Shown piece after piece: positions 35,046-44,388 of a stretch of DNA of 64,000 nucleotides (position 1 is its first letter; each line of letters starts with the position of its first letter). Source of the stretch: Saccharopolyspora soli (GTDB lineage Bacteria > Actinomycetota > Actinomycetes > Mycobacteriales > Pseudonocardiaceae); NCBI RefSeq assembly GCF_022678645.1, contig NZ_JALBWV010000001.1, forward strand, positions 186,001 to 250,000, given 5' to 3'. Below the pieces are notes generated by a model, which saw nothing but the letters and a program-made list of their open reading frames with translations, made no database searches and was not told the origin of the DNA. Position numbers and translations under genes: made by a program.

Positions 35046-35822
35046 TCAAAGCTTGGCGTGCAGCAGTTCCTGGATGGCGCCTGCCGTTGCCATGACCCTG
35101 GGGGCGAGTTCACGTGCCGCCGCGGCGTCCATCCGGCTGGCGGGCACCACGACCGCGATTGCCGCCAGGGGGGCACCGGTGAGGTCGCGAACCGCGGTCG
35201 CGACGGCGCTGATCCCCTGCTCACCCTCCTCCAGGTTGATCGCGTAGCCGTCCTGGCGGATCGCGTCCAGTTCCTTTTCGAGTTCCGCCCAGGACCCGAC
35301 CGAGGATTCGGTGCGCACCGCCAGGTCCTGGTCGGCGTACCGCCGAGCGAGCTCGGGCTGGGACAGGGCGGCGAGCAGCGCCTTGCCCCCGGCCGTGCAG
35401 TTGGCGGGCAGCACGATCCCGGTGCGCCCACCGACCCGCACGGATCGGGTGCCCTCCACGCAGTCGATGAACCTGATGTCGCGGCCTTCCAGCAGCGATA
35501 GGCTCACGGTCTCCTGGGTTTCGTCGCGCAACTCCTGGAGCACGGGCTGGGCGACGCGGCGGATGTCGATCCGCCCGATCGCGGCCAGACCGATCTCGTT
35601 GAGCACCGGCCCCGGTCGGTAGGCGCCGTTCGCCTTGTCCTGCATCGCGAAACCGTGCGCGCGCAGGGCGGACAGCAGCCGGTGGGCGGTGGACCGCGCC
35701 ACCCCGAGGACTTCGGCGGCCTCGGCGACCCGCAGCGCGCGGCGGTCACCCAGCAGGGCCAGCAGGTGCAGCGCGTTGTCCACCGAGCTCAGGCCGCCCG
35801 ATTTGGCTGGAACATTCGGCAT
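35046..35822 (-). CDS. IclR-family transcriptional regulator
   Basis: A 258-residue regulator with an N-terminal winged helix (about 12-70, VAEAAEVLGVARSTAHRLLSAL) and an IclR effector domain (QETVSLSLLEGRDIRFIDCVEGTRSVRV, GGKALLAALS). IclR regulators often control aromatic acid catabolism with a small acid as ligand. It is divergent from the gentisate-type operon at 35882, with only 59 bases between the starts, so it probably governs that operon and itself. Confidence 0.9.
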   Translation of the reverse strand: MPNVPAKSGGLSSVDNALHLLALLGDRRALRVAEAAEVLGVARSTAHRLLSALRAHGFAMQDKANGAYRPGPVLNEIGLAAIGRIDIRRVAQPVLQELRDETQETVSLSLLEGRDIRFIDCVEGTRSVRVGGRTGIVLPANCTAGGKALLAALSQPELARRYADQDLAVRTESSVGSWAELEKELDAIRQDGYAINLEEGEQGISAVATAVRDLTGAPLAAIAVVVPASRMDAAAARELAPRVMATAGAIQELLHAKL

Positions 35823-35845
35823 GAAGGAATTATACCTCCAGGTTC

Positions 35846-35860
35846 TTCCTACATGAGGAA
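35846..35860. promoter_or_regulatory. Candidate IclR operator
   Basis: TTCCTACATGAGGAA is a perfect inverted repeat (five-base arms, five-base spacer) in the 59-base divergent promoter region. The flanking GGAATTATACCTCC and GGAATTACTCC half-elements suggest further related sites. Confidence 0.45.
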
Positions 35861-35881
35861 TTACTCCTTACTGTCGCTGCT

Positions 35882-37129
35882 GTGCTGGTTTCCGAAGATC
35901 TCCCCGTGATCGTGGTCGGCGCAGGACCGGTGGGCATGACGGCGGCCGCCTCGCTGGCGAGCGCGGGCATCCCGACCGCGGTGGTCGAAGCGACCCCCGA
36001 GCCGCAGCCGGACTGGCGGGCGTCCACCTTCCACGCGGCCACCATGGAGTTGCTGGAGCACATCGACATCACCGGCCGGATGCTGGCGGAAGGGCTGGTG
36101 GTGCCGAAGTACCAGTTCCGGGACCGGCACGACGGGCTGATCGCCGAGTTCGACCTGGGACTGCTGGCGGATGAGACCAAGTTCCCGTTCCGGCTGCAAC
36201 TGAACCAGCAGCGCCTGGTGCGGTTCCTGTTCGACCGGCTGATCGCCGATGATCTCGTCGACCTCCGCTTCGGATCGCGCCTGGTAGGGGTCGAGAACAC
36301 CGGTGGGGGAGTCGAAGCCGTCATCGAGACGTCCACCGGCGAGCAGCGGTTGCGCGGCTCGTACCTCATCGGCGCGGACGGGGCCGGTAGCACCGTGCGC
36401 AAGCAGTTGGACCTGGCGTTCGAGGGCGTCACGTACTCGGAGCGGTTCCTGATCCTCAGCACGCCGGTCGACCTGCGGGAGCAGGTTCCCGGGATCGCCG
36501 AGGTCAACTACGTGGCGGACCCGGTGGAGTGGCTGTTCATCCTGCACACCCCCGAGGCTTGGCGGCTGCTGTATCCGGTGCCCGCCGAGGTCAGCACCGA
36601 GCAGGCCACCGACCCCGCGGAGATGCAGCGGCACCTGCAGAACTGGTCGGCCCGCGCGGACGGCTACCCGATCATCGACCACCAGATCTACAACGTGCAC
36701 CAGCGGGTGGCGGAGTCCTTCCGCAGCGGCCGCGTGCTGCTGGTCGGCGACGCCGCCCACGTCAACAGCCCGGTGGGTGGTGTCGGGCTCAACAGCGGCA
36801 TCCACGACGCCATGGACCTCACCCGGCGACTGGTGCGGATCCTCGCCGACGGCGCTGCTGAAGACGCCGAACTGGACGCGTTCAACCGCTTCCGCCGACG
36901 CATCGCGCTGGAGTACGTCCAGGCGGACACGCAGCGCAACACCGACCGGCTGCGGGAGACCGACCCGGAATCGCGCCGCGCCAACCAGCGAGAACTGCGA
37001 GAGCTGGCGGCCGATGCGGACCGGGCCCGCGACTGGCTGCGCCGGGTTTCGCTGCTGGAAAGCGTGCGGAAGTTCGGCATCGGTACGCCACCTGACGAGC
37101 ACGCCGAGTTGGAAGGAGCGCAGTCATGA
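35882..37129 (+). CDS. FAD-dependent aromatic hydroxylase (group A)
   Basis: A 415-residue flavoprotein monooxygenase: GxGxxG motif VVGAGPVGMTAAASL (about 11-25), GADGAGSTVRKQL (about 163-175) and the second FAD motif GRVLLVGDAAHVNSPVGG (about 283-300). It belongs to the UbiH/TfdB/PheA family that hydroxylates phenols and hydroxybenzoates using NAD(P)H. Next to a gentisate-dioxygenase-like gene, formation of gentisate or a substituted gentisate is the natural guess. GTG start at 35882 with little leader. Overlaps the next gene (ATGA). Confidence 0.85.
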   Translation: MLVSEDLPVIVVGAGPVGMTAAASLASAGIPTAVVEATPEPQPDWRASTFHAATMELLEHIDITGRMLAEGLVVPKYQFRDRHDGLIAEFDLGLLADETKFPFRLQLNQQRLVRFLFDRLIADDLVDLRFGSRLVGVENTGGGVEAVIETSTGEQRLRGSYLIGADGAGSTVRKQLDLAFEGVTYSERFLILSTPVDLREQVPGIAEVNYVADPVEWLFILHTPEAWRLLYPVPAEVSTEQATDPAEMQRHLQNWSARADGYPIIDHQIYNVHQRVAESFRSGRVLLVGDAAHVNSPVGGVGLNSGIHDAMDLTRRLVRILADGAAEDAELDAFNRFRRRIALEYVQADTQRNTDRLRETDPESRRANQRELRELAADADRARDWLRRVSLLESVRKFGIGTPPDEHAELEGAQS

Positions 37130-38214
37130 CCGTCGAACAAGACGTGGACCAGGAACTCGCCGCGTTCTACCAGGACCTGGACGTGGTCGACCTTGCTCCA
37201 CTGTGGACTATCACGGAGCAGTTGCTCACCCCGGTACCGCAACCGAAGTCCATCCCGTGGCTGTGGCGGGCCAGCACGTACGTGCCGTTGGCCGAACGCG
37301 CCATCAAACTGGTGCCGATCGAACGCGGCGGCGAGCGCCGAGTGCTGAGCCTGCGCAATCCGGGCTTGGGCGGCCGTCCCTACGCGGCCGGAACCCTGTG
37401 GGGCGCGGTGCAATGCCTGGGTCCCCACGAGAGCGCCCCCGCGCACCGGCACACCCCAGGTGCGATTCGCTTCGTCATCTCCGGTGAGGGCGTGTTCACC
37501 ACGGTGAACGGGGACGCCTGCGACATGCGCGCCGGTGACCTCGTCCTCACACCGGGGATGGCGTGGCACGACCACTCGAACACCACCGGCCACAACATGC
37601 TCTGGTTCGACGGCCTGGACCTGCCGATGGTGGAGGCCCTGGACGGCATCTTCTTCGAACCGCACCCCGACCTCAACCAAGCCGTGGACGGCGAGCACAA
37701 CCGCTCCGAACGGCAGTACGCCGACACCTGCCGCCGGTACGCAACCGGTTCGGTGCAGACCGAACTCGACCCGACGCCCTCTCCGCTGCTGATCTACCGC
37801 TGGGCCGACACCGACGAACGCCTGCGGCAGGAGGCGGGCAAGCAGTCCGGCGCGCCTTCGGTCGCCGTCGAGTACATCAACCCCCGGTCCGGGGCGAGCG
37901 TGCTGCCGACGCTGGCCTGCGGCGTGCAACGGGTGTTCGCCGGTCAGCACACGCTTCCGGTGCGGCGCACTGGAAACTGGATCTACGTGGTGCGCGCGGG
38001 CGCGGGCCACAGCGTGATCGACGGACAGCGCTTCGACTGGGAGACCGGCGACATGTTCGTGGTGCCCTCCTGGTCGGCGGTCGAGCACCACGCCGCGGAG
38101 CAGGCGGACTTCTTCACACTCAGCGACACCCCGGTGCTGCGGGCCTTGGGCGTCCACCGCGAACAGGCCCTCGACACCCCGCAGGCCGTGACCGGCACGT
38201 TCACCCCCCGCTGA
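37126..38214 (+). CDS. Gentisate 1,2-dioxygenase-like bicupin
   Basis: A 362-residue bicupin. The N-terminal cupin carries the probable Fe(II) ligands in APAHRHTPGAIRFV (His107 and His109) and PGMAWHDHSN (His148). The C-terminal cupin (residues about 270-345) has weaker metal motifs, as usual for the family. Gentisate and 1-hydroxy-2-naphthoate dioxygenases cleave the ring next to the carboxyl group, giving maleylpyruvate-type products. Length matches. Start overlaps the hydroxylase stop. Confidence 0.85.
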   Translation: MTVEQDVDQELAAFYQDLDVVDLAPLWTITEQLLTPVPQPKSIPWLWRASTYVPLAERAIKLVPIERGGERRVLSLRNPGLGGRPYAAGTLWGAVQCLGPHESAPAHRHTPGAIRFVISGEGVFTTVNGDACDMRAGDLVLTPGMAWHDHSNTTGHNMLWFDGLDLPMVEALDGIFFEPHPDLNQAVDGEHNRSERQYADTCRRYATGSVQTELDPTPSPLLIYRWADTDERLRQEAGKQSGAPSVAVEYINPRSGASVLPTLACGVQRVFAGQHTLPVRRTGNWIYVVRAGAGHSVIDGQRFDWETGDMFVVPSWSAVEHHAAEQADFFTLSDTPVLRALGVHREQALDTPQAVTGTFTPR

Positions 38215-38225
38215 AAGGACTCCTC

Positions 38226-39095
38226 GTGAAGCTGGCGCTGTTCAACGACTTCCGGCTCGGTGCGGTCACCGAGGACGGAATCGTCGACGTCACGGCGGCG
38301 CTGCCGTACCCGCACGATCCCGATCCGGTCACCGCCGGGTGGTGGCGCGCGCTGTGCCGGGATTTCCCGGGACTCGCAACCGATCTCAAGACCGTCGCCG
38401 AGGCGGGCACCCCGGTCCCGCTGGAGCAGGTCCGCCTGCGGGAACCGGTGCTGAACCCGTCGAAGATCATCGCCTGCGCGTGCAACTACCGCGACCACGT
38501 CGAAGAGATGCACGCCGTGCAGGAGCGCACCCTGGGCCACGTCGAGTCCTGGATGATGGACTTCGACGTGTTCCTCAAGTCGCCGTCGGCGATCAGCGGG
38601 CCGACCGAGGACATCGTGCTGCCCGCCGAAGTGGTCGCCGCTGGCCAGGAGATCCACCACGAGTCGGAGCTGGTGATCGTGATCGGGGCTGGCGGCAAGG
38701 ACATCCCCGAGGGCGAGGCGCTGGACCACGTGCTGGGCTACACGATCGGACTGGACATCACGGTGCGCAGCGCCGCGGACCGGTCGCGGCGCAAGAGCTA
38801 CGACACGTTCGCGCCGATCGGTCCGTGGATCACCACCGCCGACGAAGCCGGTGATCCGGCCGACTTCGAGATCGACCTGGTGCTCAACGGCGACGACCAC
38901 CGCCAGCACGTGCACACCAAGGATCTGATCACGCCGATCCCGGCGATCATCTCCTACGCCTCGCGGATGATGACCCTGCTACCCGGCGACGTGGTGTTCA
39001 CCGGCGCCCCGCCCGGTGTGGGACCGATCAGCGCCGGGGACGTGCTGGAGACCAGGATCAGCCGCCTCGGCGACATGACGTTGCGGGTGCGCTGA
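38226..39095 (+). CDS. Fumarylacetoacetate hydrolase-family protein
   Basis: A 289-residue FAH-fold enzyme: KIIACACNYRDHVEE, FLKSPSAISGPTEDIVLP, the metal ligands around HHESELVIVIGAGGKDI (about 140-156) and DITVRSAADRSRRKSYDTFAPIGPW. In gentisate pathways this family hydrolyses maleylpyruvate or fumarylpyruvate to pyruvate and a four-carbon acid. GTG start at 38226 has AAAGGA upstream. No maleylpyruvate isomerase gene is visible in the window. The stop codon lies in a tandem repeat (39085-39120). Confidence 0.85.
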   Translation: MKLALFNDFRLGAVTEDGIVDVTAALPYPHDPDPVTAGWWRALCRDFPGLATDLKTVAEAGTPVPLEQVRLREPVLNPSKIIACACNYRDHVEEMHAVQERTLGHVESWMMDFDVFLKSPSAISGPTEDIVLPAEVVAAGQEIHHESELVIVIGAGGKDIPEGEALDHVLGYTIGLDITVRSAADRSRRKSYDTFAPIGPWITTADEAGDPADFEIDLVLNGDDHRQHVHTKDLITPIPAIISYASRMMTLLPGDVVFTGAPPGVGPISAGDVLETRISRLGDMTLRVR

Positions 39096-39120
39096 CACGG
39101 GTGCGCTGACACGGGTGCGC
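39085..39120. repeat. 14-base tandem repeat over a stop codon
   Basis: The unit GGGTGCGCTGACAC occurs about 2.6 times in a row. The first unit contains the last sense codon and stop of the FAH gene, so the stop is duplicated in phase shift. It looks like recent slippage. Confidence 0.85.
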
Positions 39121-39218
39121 CCCGCAGCGGTGCGTAGCAACCTGGCACCCTGTCCGCCGAACTCGTCAGGATCCATCCCGCGCTTCCAGCCCCACTTGGA
39201 CAACCAACGGAGGTTGAC

Positions 39219-40601
39219 ATGGCTGATCGCTCGATCGACGTCCGCGCCGAACTCGACGAGGCGCCGCTACGACCGTTCCACTGGAAGCTCGTCGCGCTGG
39301 TCTTCCTGGCCATCTTGTTCGACGGCTACGACATCCTGGCACCGTCCTACGTCATCCACTTCGTCGCCAAGCCCTGGGGACTCAGCCCGGCTCAGTCCGG
39401 CCTGCTCGTCTCGGCGGGCCTGGTCGGAGTGATGATCGGCTCATTGGCGCACGGCGTGGTCGCCGACCGGGTCGGTCGGCGACCGACCATGATCGGCGGG
39501 TTGCTCATCTCCGGGGTGTTCAGCCTGCTGACCGCGACTTCCGCCAACTCCTACGAGAGCTTCGTCATCATCCGGTTGATCACGGGCATCGGGCTCGGCG
39601 TGGTCATGCCGCTGGGCACCGCCTACATCAACGAATACCTGCCGAACCGCAGTCGGTTTCGGTTGGCGACGTTGGCCGCGGCGGGGTTCTCGCTCGGTGG
39701 TGTCCTCGCCTCGATCATGGGCATCCTGTTCACCGAGCAGTACGGCTGGCAGTTCCTGTTCTACTTCGGCTCCGCCGCGGGGCTGATCGGGCTGCTGTTC
39801 ATCGCGGTGTTCCCGGAGTCGACCGAATACCTGGTGTCGCGCGGCAAGACCGAGCAGGCCGCCCGGCTGATGGCCAAGGTGCGCCCGGACCGGGCCGAGC
39901 TCTACCACGAACTTCCCTTCGCCCGAGCGGGAAAGACCGGTCGGGCACGCGGCGACTGGATGATCCCGCTGCGCAAACCCTATGTGGTGGCCACCATCGC
40001 GCTGTGGTGCTCGGCGTTCTTCCTGCTGTTCATCAACTACGGGCTGTCCAGCTGGACACCGACCCTGATGATCGAGCGCGGCGGAAACTTCGCGCTGGGC
40101 TTCGGTTTCGGTGCGGCGCTGCACAGCGTGCCGTTCCTGGGTGGGATCGTCTGCGGCTACGTCGCCGACCGGTGGCTGGGGCGGCGGTTGAGCCTCGGCG
40201 TTTGGTGCGGGCTCGGTGCGCTCGTGACGTTGAGCGTGGTGATCACGCACGACCCGATCCTGAACATCATCGCGATCGCGCTAGCCGGGTTCTTCCTGAT
40301 CGGCGGGCAGTTCATGCTCAACAACACCTGCGCGATGACCTACCCGGTGAACGCCCGAGGCACCGGAACCGGCTACATGCTGGGCATGGGTCGGCTCGGC
40401 GGGATTCTCGGCCCGTACATCGGAGGTCTGGTGCTCGGCGCCTCCAACAACAACACCAACGTGCCGTTCATCGTGGTCGCGATCGCGGCGGTGCTGACCA
40501 TGGTCGCCGCTGCGTTCATCATCGTTTCGCGCAAGGCGGACCAGGACGCGGATGTTTCCGGCGATGCCGCGCTCGCCCCTCCGGAGCCGTCCAAGCCGTG
40601 A
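39219..40601 (+). CDS. MFS aromatic acid:H+ symporter (AAHS type)
   Basis: A 460-residue transporter with twelve helices. LFDGYDILAPSYVI in helix 1 carries the DGYD motif and GVVADRVGRRPTM the loop 2-3 A-motif of the AAHS family (PcaK, BenK, GenK). It should import an aromatic acid for the adjacent gentisate-type pathway. The ATG at 39219 is preceded by GGAGG 5-6 bases upstream, 123 bases after the FAH gene. Confidence 0.88.
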   Translation: MADRSIDVRAELDEAPLRPFHWKLVALVFLAILFDGYDILAPSYVIHFVAKPWGLSPAQSGLLVSAGLVGVMIGSLAHGVVADRVGRRPTMIGGLLISGVFSLLTATSANSYESFVIIRLITGIGLGVVMPLGTAYINEYLPNRSRFRLATLAAAGFSLGGVLASIMGILFTEQYGWQFLFYFGSAAGLIGLLFIAVFPESTEYLVSRGKTEQAARLMAKVRPDRAELYHELPFARAGKTGRARGDWMIPLRKPYVVATIALWCSAFFLLFINYGLSSWTPTLMIERGGNFALGFGFGAALHSVPFLGGIVCGYVADRWLGRRLSLGVWCGLGALVTLSVVITHDPILNIIAIALAGFFLIGGQFMLNNTCAMTYPVNARGTGTGYMLGMGRLGGILGPYIGGLVLGASNNNTNVPFIVVAIAAVLTMVAAAFIIVSRKADQDADVSGDAALAPPEPSKP

Positions 40602-40612
40602 GGCCGCGCCGC

Positions 40613-40653
40613 GCGCCGAAGCCACTGCGACTTGGTCGCGGTGGCTTCGGCGC
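40613..40653. terminator. Bidirectional terminator between convergent genes
   Basis: Arms of about 19 bases (GCGCCGAAGCCAC outermost) with a single mismatch around a three-base loop, 11 bases after the transporter stop and 43 bases before the end of the convergent methyltransferase gene. Confidence 0.75.
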
Positions 40654-40695
40654 AACACGTGCGAAAGACCGGGCTGAGCCGGAGGATTGGCTCCC

Positions 40696-41577
40696 TCAGC
40701 TGTCGCGCTTGCGCCCGAGGCCCCCGAAGAAGATGTAGTTCTCCGGGTTGTCCAGGGTCTCGTTGTCCGGCCGCCACTCCGGCACGAAGACCGCACCCGG
40801 CGCCACCAGCTCGTAGCCGTCGAACAGCCCGGTGATCCAGGCGCGCGACCGGGCCACGGCCGGGTTGCTGCTGGTCGCGTACAGCGCTTCCAGCTTGCGC
40901 ATGTCGTCCGGCCGGGCGTCACCGGTGGCGTGGGTGATCGCCAGGTAGCTGCCGTCCGGGAGCGCCTGCCGGTACTGGGCGACCAGCTCCGCTGGTCCGG
41001 CGCTGTCCGGGATGAAGTGCACGAGGGCCAGCATCAGCAGCATGATCGGCTCGGAGAAGTCCAGCAGGTCGCTCGCCTGCTCCAGCAGTTGCTCGGGCTG
41101 GCACATGTCCGCGCGGATGATCGAGGCGTGCTCGTTGCTGTCCAGGATGAGCTTGCTGTGCTCGACGGCGACCGCTTCGTTGTCGACGTAGAGGACTCGG
41201 GCACCGGGGTCGACCTCTTGCGCGATCTCGTGGACGTTGCCGACCGTCGGGATGCCCGACCCGATGTCGAGGAACTGGCGCACACCGGCATCGAGACCGT
41301 GCACGACCGCGCGTCGCAAGAACGAACGGTTGGCGCGACACGCCACGTCCACACCGGGGAACACCTGCTTCGCCTTGGCGGCGAACTCCCGGTCGACCTC
41401 GAAGTTGTGGGCACCGCCCAACAACGCGTCGTACACCCGCGCAGCGCTGGGTGTGTCGAGGTCAGCTCCGTCCGGAATCCAGTTCGTGTCGCGATCCAAC
41501 AGTGGTCCGTTCTCGCCAGAGGGTGATTGGTTGTCGTAGTGACGCTCACGCAGGTCGTGACAGACGGAGAGCAACAC
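40696..41577 (-). CDS. SAM-dependent methyltransferase, Methyltransf_19 family
   Basis: A roughly 293-residue protein of the actinomycete-specific S-adenosyl methyltransferase family (PF04672): DTPSAARVYDALLGGAHNFEVDREF, QFLDIGSGIPTVGNVHEIAQ (SAM-binding glycine loop), VLYVDNEAVAVEH and RADMCQPEQLL. These proteins are numerous in actinomycetes and their targets are mostly unknown. The start is uncertain; GTG at 41577 gives family-typical length but has no clear ribosome-binding site. It is a single gene, unrelated by strand to its neighbours. Confidence 0.83.
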   Translation of the reverse strand: MLLSVCHDLRERHYDNQSPSGENGPLLDRDTNWIPDGADLDTPSAARVYDALLGGAHNFEVDREFAAKAKQVFPGVDVACRANRSFLRRAVVHGLDAGVRQFLDIGSGIPTVGNVHEIAQEVDPGARVLYVDNEAVAVEHSKLILDSNEHASIIRADMCQPEQLLEQASDLLDFSEPIMLLMLALVHFIPDSAGPAELVAQYRQALPDGSYLAITHATGDARPDDMRKLEALYATSSNPAVARSRAWITGLFDGYELVAPGAVFVPEWRPDNETLDNPENYIFFGGLGRKRDS

Positions 41578-41784
41578 CTGACGTAGCGCGCTGCCCAGCG
41601 AGTGCGCGTGATCACCTACGTGCGACGCGGTGACTGTATAGCACCGCGAGCACACGGACGGTACACCCAGTCGTGGAGCGCAACGGCGTGAGCGGACATC
41701 CGGGCGCGGACCAGTCCCGACGTGGCTTGACACGCCATCGCGGGTGCGGATGAATGGCCTCGTGGCGACGATGCTGGGACGCTC

Positions 41785-42729
41785 ATGAAGGAGCACGGGT
41801 CCTCTCTGGCGAACCTGGATCTCAACCTGCTCGTCTTCCTCCGCGAGTTGCTCCGCGCCCGCAACGTCACCCGAGCGGCCGAGCGCATCGGCGTCACCCA
41901 ACCGACGACGAGCGCCGCGTTGGCCCGGCTGCGCAGGCACTTCGACGACGAACTGCTCGTCCGGCGCCGGGGTGGCTACGTGCTGTCCCCGCTGGCCGTG
42001 GAACTGGCCGCCCAGATCGAGCCGCTGTGCGAGGCGGCGGAGCGGCTGTTCACCACGGCTCCGTTCGACCCGGCCACCACCCGGCGCGAGTACAAGCTGC
42101 TCATGCCGGACTACGTGCTGGACGCCGTGGGGGAGGCGGTTTCCCGAGCGCTTTACGCCCAAGCACAGGGGGCGAAGCTGCACGTCATGCTCGTGACTGG
42201 CGCTTTGCCCTCCGACGCCGTGGAAGCGCTTCGGCTCATCGACGGGCTCGCCTCGGCCCCGACCGCGCGGCTGAAGTTGTCCGGACTGCGCTGCGCGGAG
42301 CTCTTCCGCGACCGTTGGGTGTGCGTGGTCGACGCGGACACCGTGCCGATCAACCGGACGCGGCTGGAGACCGCCGAGCTGGAGCGCAGGCCGTGGGTCG
42401 TCCCGCACCACCCCGGCGGCGACTACCCGCCCACCGCCCCGCTCGCGCCGCTGATGATGGCGCTGGCGGTGAACCCCGAGGTCGCGGTGCGGGTGGACAG
42501 CTACCGCGCCACTCCGCACTTCGTGGCGGGCACCGATCGCGTCGCCGTCATCCAGGAGCGGCTCGCCCGCCGGTTCGCCAACCGGACCGATCTGCGGATC
42601 CTCGAATACCCCGGTGAACCCGAGCCGATCGTGGAATGCCTTTGGTGGCACGAGAAGCACGAGACCGATCCGGCGCACCGCTGGATGCGCGAGACCATCC
42701 GCGCCGCCGCCCAGAACTCGGGGCCATAG
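41785..42729 (+). CDS. LysR-family transcriptional regulator
   Basis: A 314-residue regulator: helix-turn-helix about 15-65 (NVTRAAERIGVTQPTTSAALARLRRHFDDELLVRR) and a NodD-like effector domain. The wording LDLNLLVFLRELLRARNVT is typical of the NodD/LinR-type LysR branch. It precedes the Rieske-amidohydrolase operon on the same strand by 70 bases, so it may activate it, though it is not divergent as LysR regulators often are. Confidence 0.88.
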   Translation: MKEHGSSLANLDLNLLVFLRELLRARNVTRAAERIGVTQPTTSAALARLRRHFDDELLVRRRGGYVLSPLAVELAAQIEPLCEAAERLFTTAPFDPATTRREYKLLMPDYVLDAVGEAVSRALYAQAQGAKLHVMLVTGALPSDAVEALRLIDGLASAPTARLKLSGLRCAELFRDRWVCVVDADTVPINRTRLETAELERRPWVVPHHPGGDYPPTAPLAPLMMALAVNPEVAVRVDSYRATPHFVAGTDRVAVIQERLARRFANRTDLRILEYPGEPEPIVECLWWHEKHETDPAHRWMRETIRAAAQNSGP

Positions 42730-42799
42730 AGCGCATCGATGGTCCGCATCCCGATTTTCTTCTTCCTTACTGGCCAACGCTTTTCTTAATGTCGAATTC

Positions 42800-43276
42800 A
42801 TGAGAATCGTGGTGGCCAGGCTCGACGAGTTCCCGCCTGGCGAGCGCAAGCTCGTGCAGGCGGGACGACGGTCGATCGGCGTGTTCCGGATCGGCGACCG
42901 CTTCTACGCCCTCAACAACTACTGCCCGCACCAGGGCGGCCCGCTGTGCGTCGGCCGCACCAAGCCGTGGGTCCAGTCCTCGGGACCGGGTGAGTACCAG
43001 ATGGCCGGGGAAGAGGCGCTGGTCGCTTGTCCTTGGCACGGCTGGGAATACGACCTCGAGACCGGCCAATCGTTCCTCGGACCGGGCGAACCGCCCGTTC
43101 GCACCTACGACGTGAGCGTCGAATCCGCCGAGTCCTCGGCGGAGCCCAAGGGCGGACGGATGCCGGGCCCCTACGTCGCGGAGACCTTCCCAGTGCACGT
43201 CGAAGACGCCTACGTCGTGGTCGACACCAGCCCTCGCCCGGTCAAGCCGGGCACCGCACCCGGAGGTGAGAAATGA
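42800..43276 (+). CDS. Rieske [2Fe-2S] ferredoxin-like protein
   Basis: A 158-residue protein with the Rieske ligands Cys42-Pro-His44 in NYCPHQGGPLC and Cys76-Pro-Trp-His79 in ACPWHGWEYDLETG. An insertion between the two halves (RTKPWVQSSGPGEYQMAGE) separates them more than in dioxygenase ferredoxins. It is small and soluble, so it could be an electron carrier or a Rieske domain subunit; no terminal oxygenase is seen. No ribosome-binding site is clear; the upstream 60 bases are AT-rich and hold the promoter. The stop overlaps the next start (ATGA). Confidence 0.87.
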   Translation: MRIVVARLDEFPPGERKLVQAGRRSIGVFRIGDRFYALNNYCPHQGGPLCVGRTKPWVQSSGPGEYQMAGEEALVACPWHGWEYDLETGQSFLGPGEPPVRTYDVSVESAESSAEPKGGRMPGPYVAETFPVHVEDAYVVVDTSPRPVKPGTAPGGEK

Positions 43277-44388
43277 CCAGCACGGCAGCAACTGAGACGC
43301 CCGTCCGCGCCGGTGCTCGCGCCGCCTACACGATCGTCGACGCCGACATCCACCCGCACGCGTTGGCCCGCGACATCCTGCCCCGGCTGGACGCCCGGCA
43401 CCAGCGGCGGTTCGAGATGTTCGGCAGCCGGGTGCCCGGACCGCCGGAGATCTACCCGCGGGTGCGCAACGCCGGTTTCCGGCTCGACGCCTGGCCGGAG
43501 GGCGGTGCGCCGGGCAGCGACCTCCGGACGATGCAGGACCAGTTGCTCGACGAGTTCGACATCGATCACGGGGTCCTCATCCCGTTGCAGGGGCACAGCT
43601 GGGGCGTGGAGGAGCCGGAGTACGCCGCCGCGCTCTGCCGCGCCCTCAACGATTGGATCGCCGAGGAGTGGCTGGACCGGGAACCGCGCCTGCGCAGCTC
43701 CATCGCGGTTTCGATCGAGTCGCCGGAATTCGCAGCAGAGGAGATCCACCGCCGCGCCGGGGATCCGCGGTTCGTCCAGGTGCTGCTGTCGACCGGCGGC
43801 GAGTCGCTGTTCGGGCGGCGCAGGTATTGGCCGATCTACGCCGCCGCGGCCGAAGCCGGGCTGCCGATCGCCGCGCACACCGGCGGGCTGGAACAGCACC
43901 GGGGCGCGGGCTGGCCGTCGTTCTACCTCGAAGAGCACGTCTGGAACGGCAACACGATGGCCGCGCTGGTGATGAGCATGCTCACGGAGGGCGTCTTCAC
44001 GGAGTTCCCATCGCTGCAGGTCGTCTGCGTCGAAGGCGGGATCGCCTGGATGGGGCCGCTGATGTGGGCGCTCGACGAGGCGTGGGGGCAGCTGCGCGAG
44101 GACGTTCCGCACCTGCGGCGGCCTCCGTCGGAGTACATCCGCGAGCACATCTGGTTCACCACCCAGCCCATCGAGGAGCCCGAGGACCTCGGGCAGCTGG
44201 AGACCGCGCTGCGGCACATCGGGATGAGCGATCGGATCATGTTCGCCTCCGACTACCCGCACTGGGACTTCGACTCGCCGCGACTCGCCCCGCGGCTGCT
44301 GCCAGCCCCCGTGCGCGAGCAGGTGATGGGTGCCAACGCCTGCCGACTGTACGGATTGCCGGAACGGAAGACGGAGGTTGCTCGATGA
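43273..44388 (+). CDS. Amidohydrolase-2 family protein (first)
   Basis: A 371-residue TIM-barrel enzyme: VDADIHPHAL at the N-terminus (His-Pro-His metal ligands), ALVMSMLTEGVF and VCVEGGIAWM in the middle, and MFASDYPHWDFDSP (about 320-333) with the terminal Asp and His. It is ACMSD-related, so decarboxylation or ring-cleavage-product hydrolysis is likely. It is translationally coupled on both sides. Confidence 0.85.
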   Translation: MTSTAATETPVRAGARAAYTIVDADIHPHALARDILPRLDARHQRRFEMFGSRVPGPPEIYPRVRNAGFRLDAWPEGGAPGSDLRTMQDQLLDEFDIDHGVLIPLQGHSWGVEEPEYAAALCRALNDWIAEEWLDREPRLRSSIAVSIESPEFAAEEIHRRAGDPRFVQVLLSTGGESLFGRRRYWPIYAAAAEAGLPIAAHTGGLEQHRGAGWPSFYLEEHVWNGNTMAALVMSMLTEGVFTEFPSLQVVCVEGGIAWMGPLMWALDEAWGQLREDVPHLRRPPSEYIREHIWFTTQPIEEPEDLGQLETALRHIGMSDRIMFASDYPHWDFDSPRLAPRLLPAPVREQVMGANACRLYGLPERKTEVAR

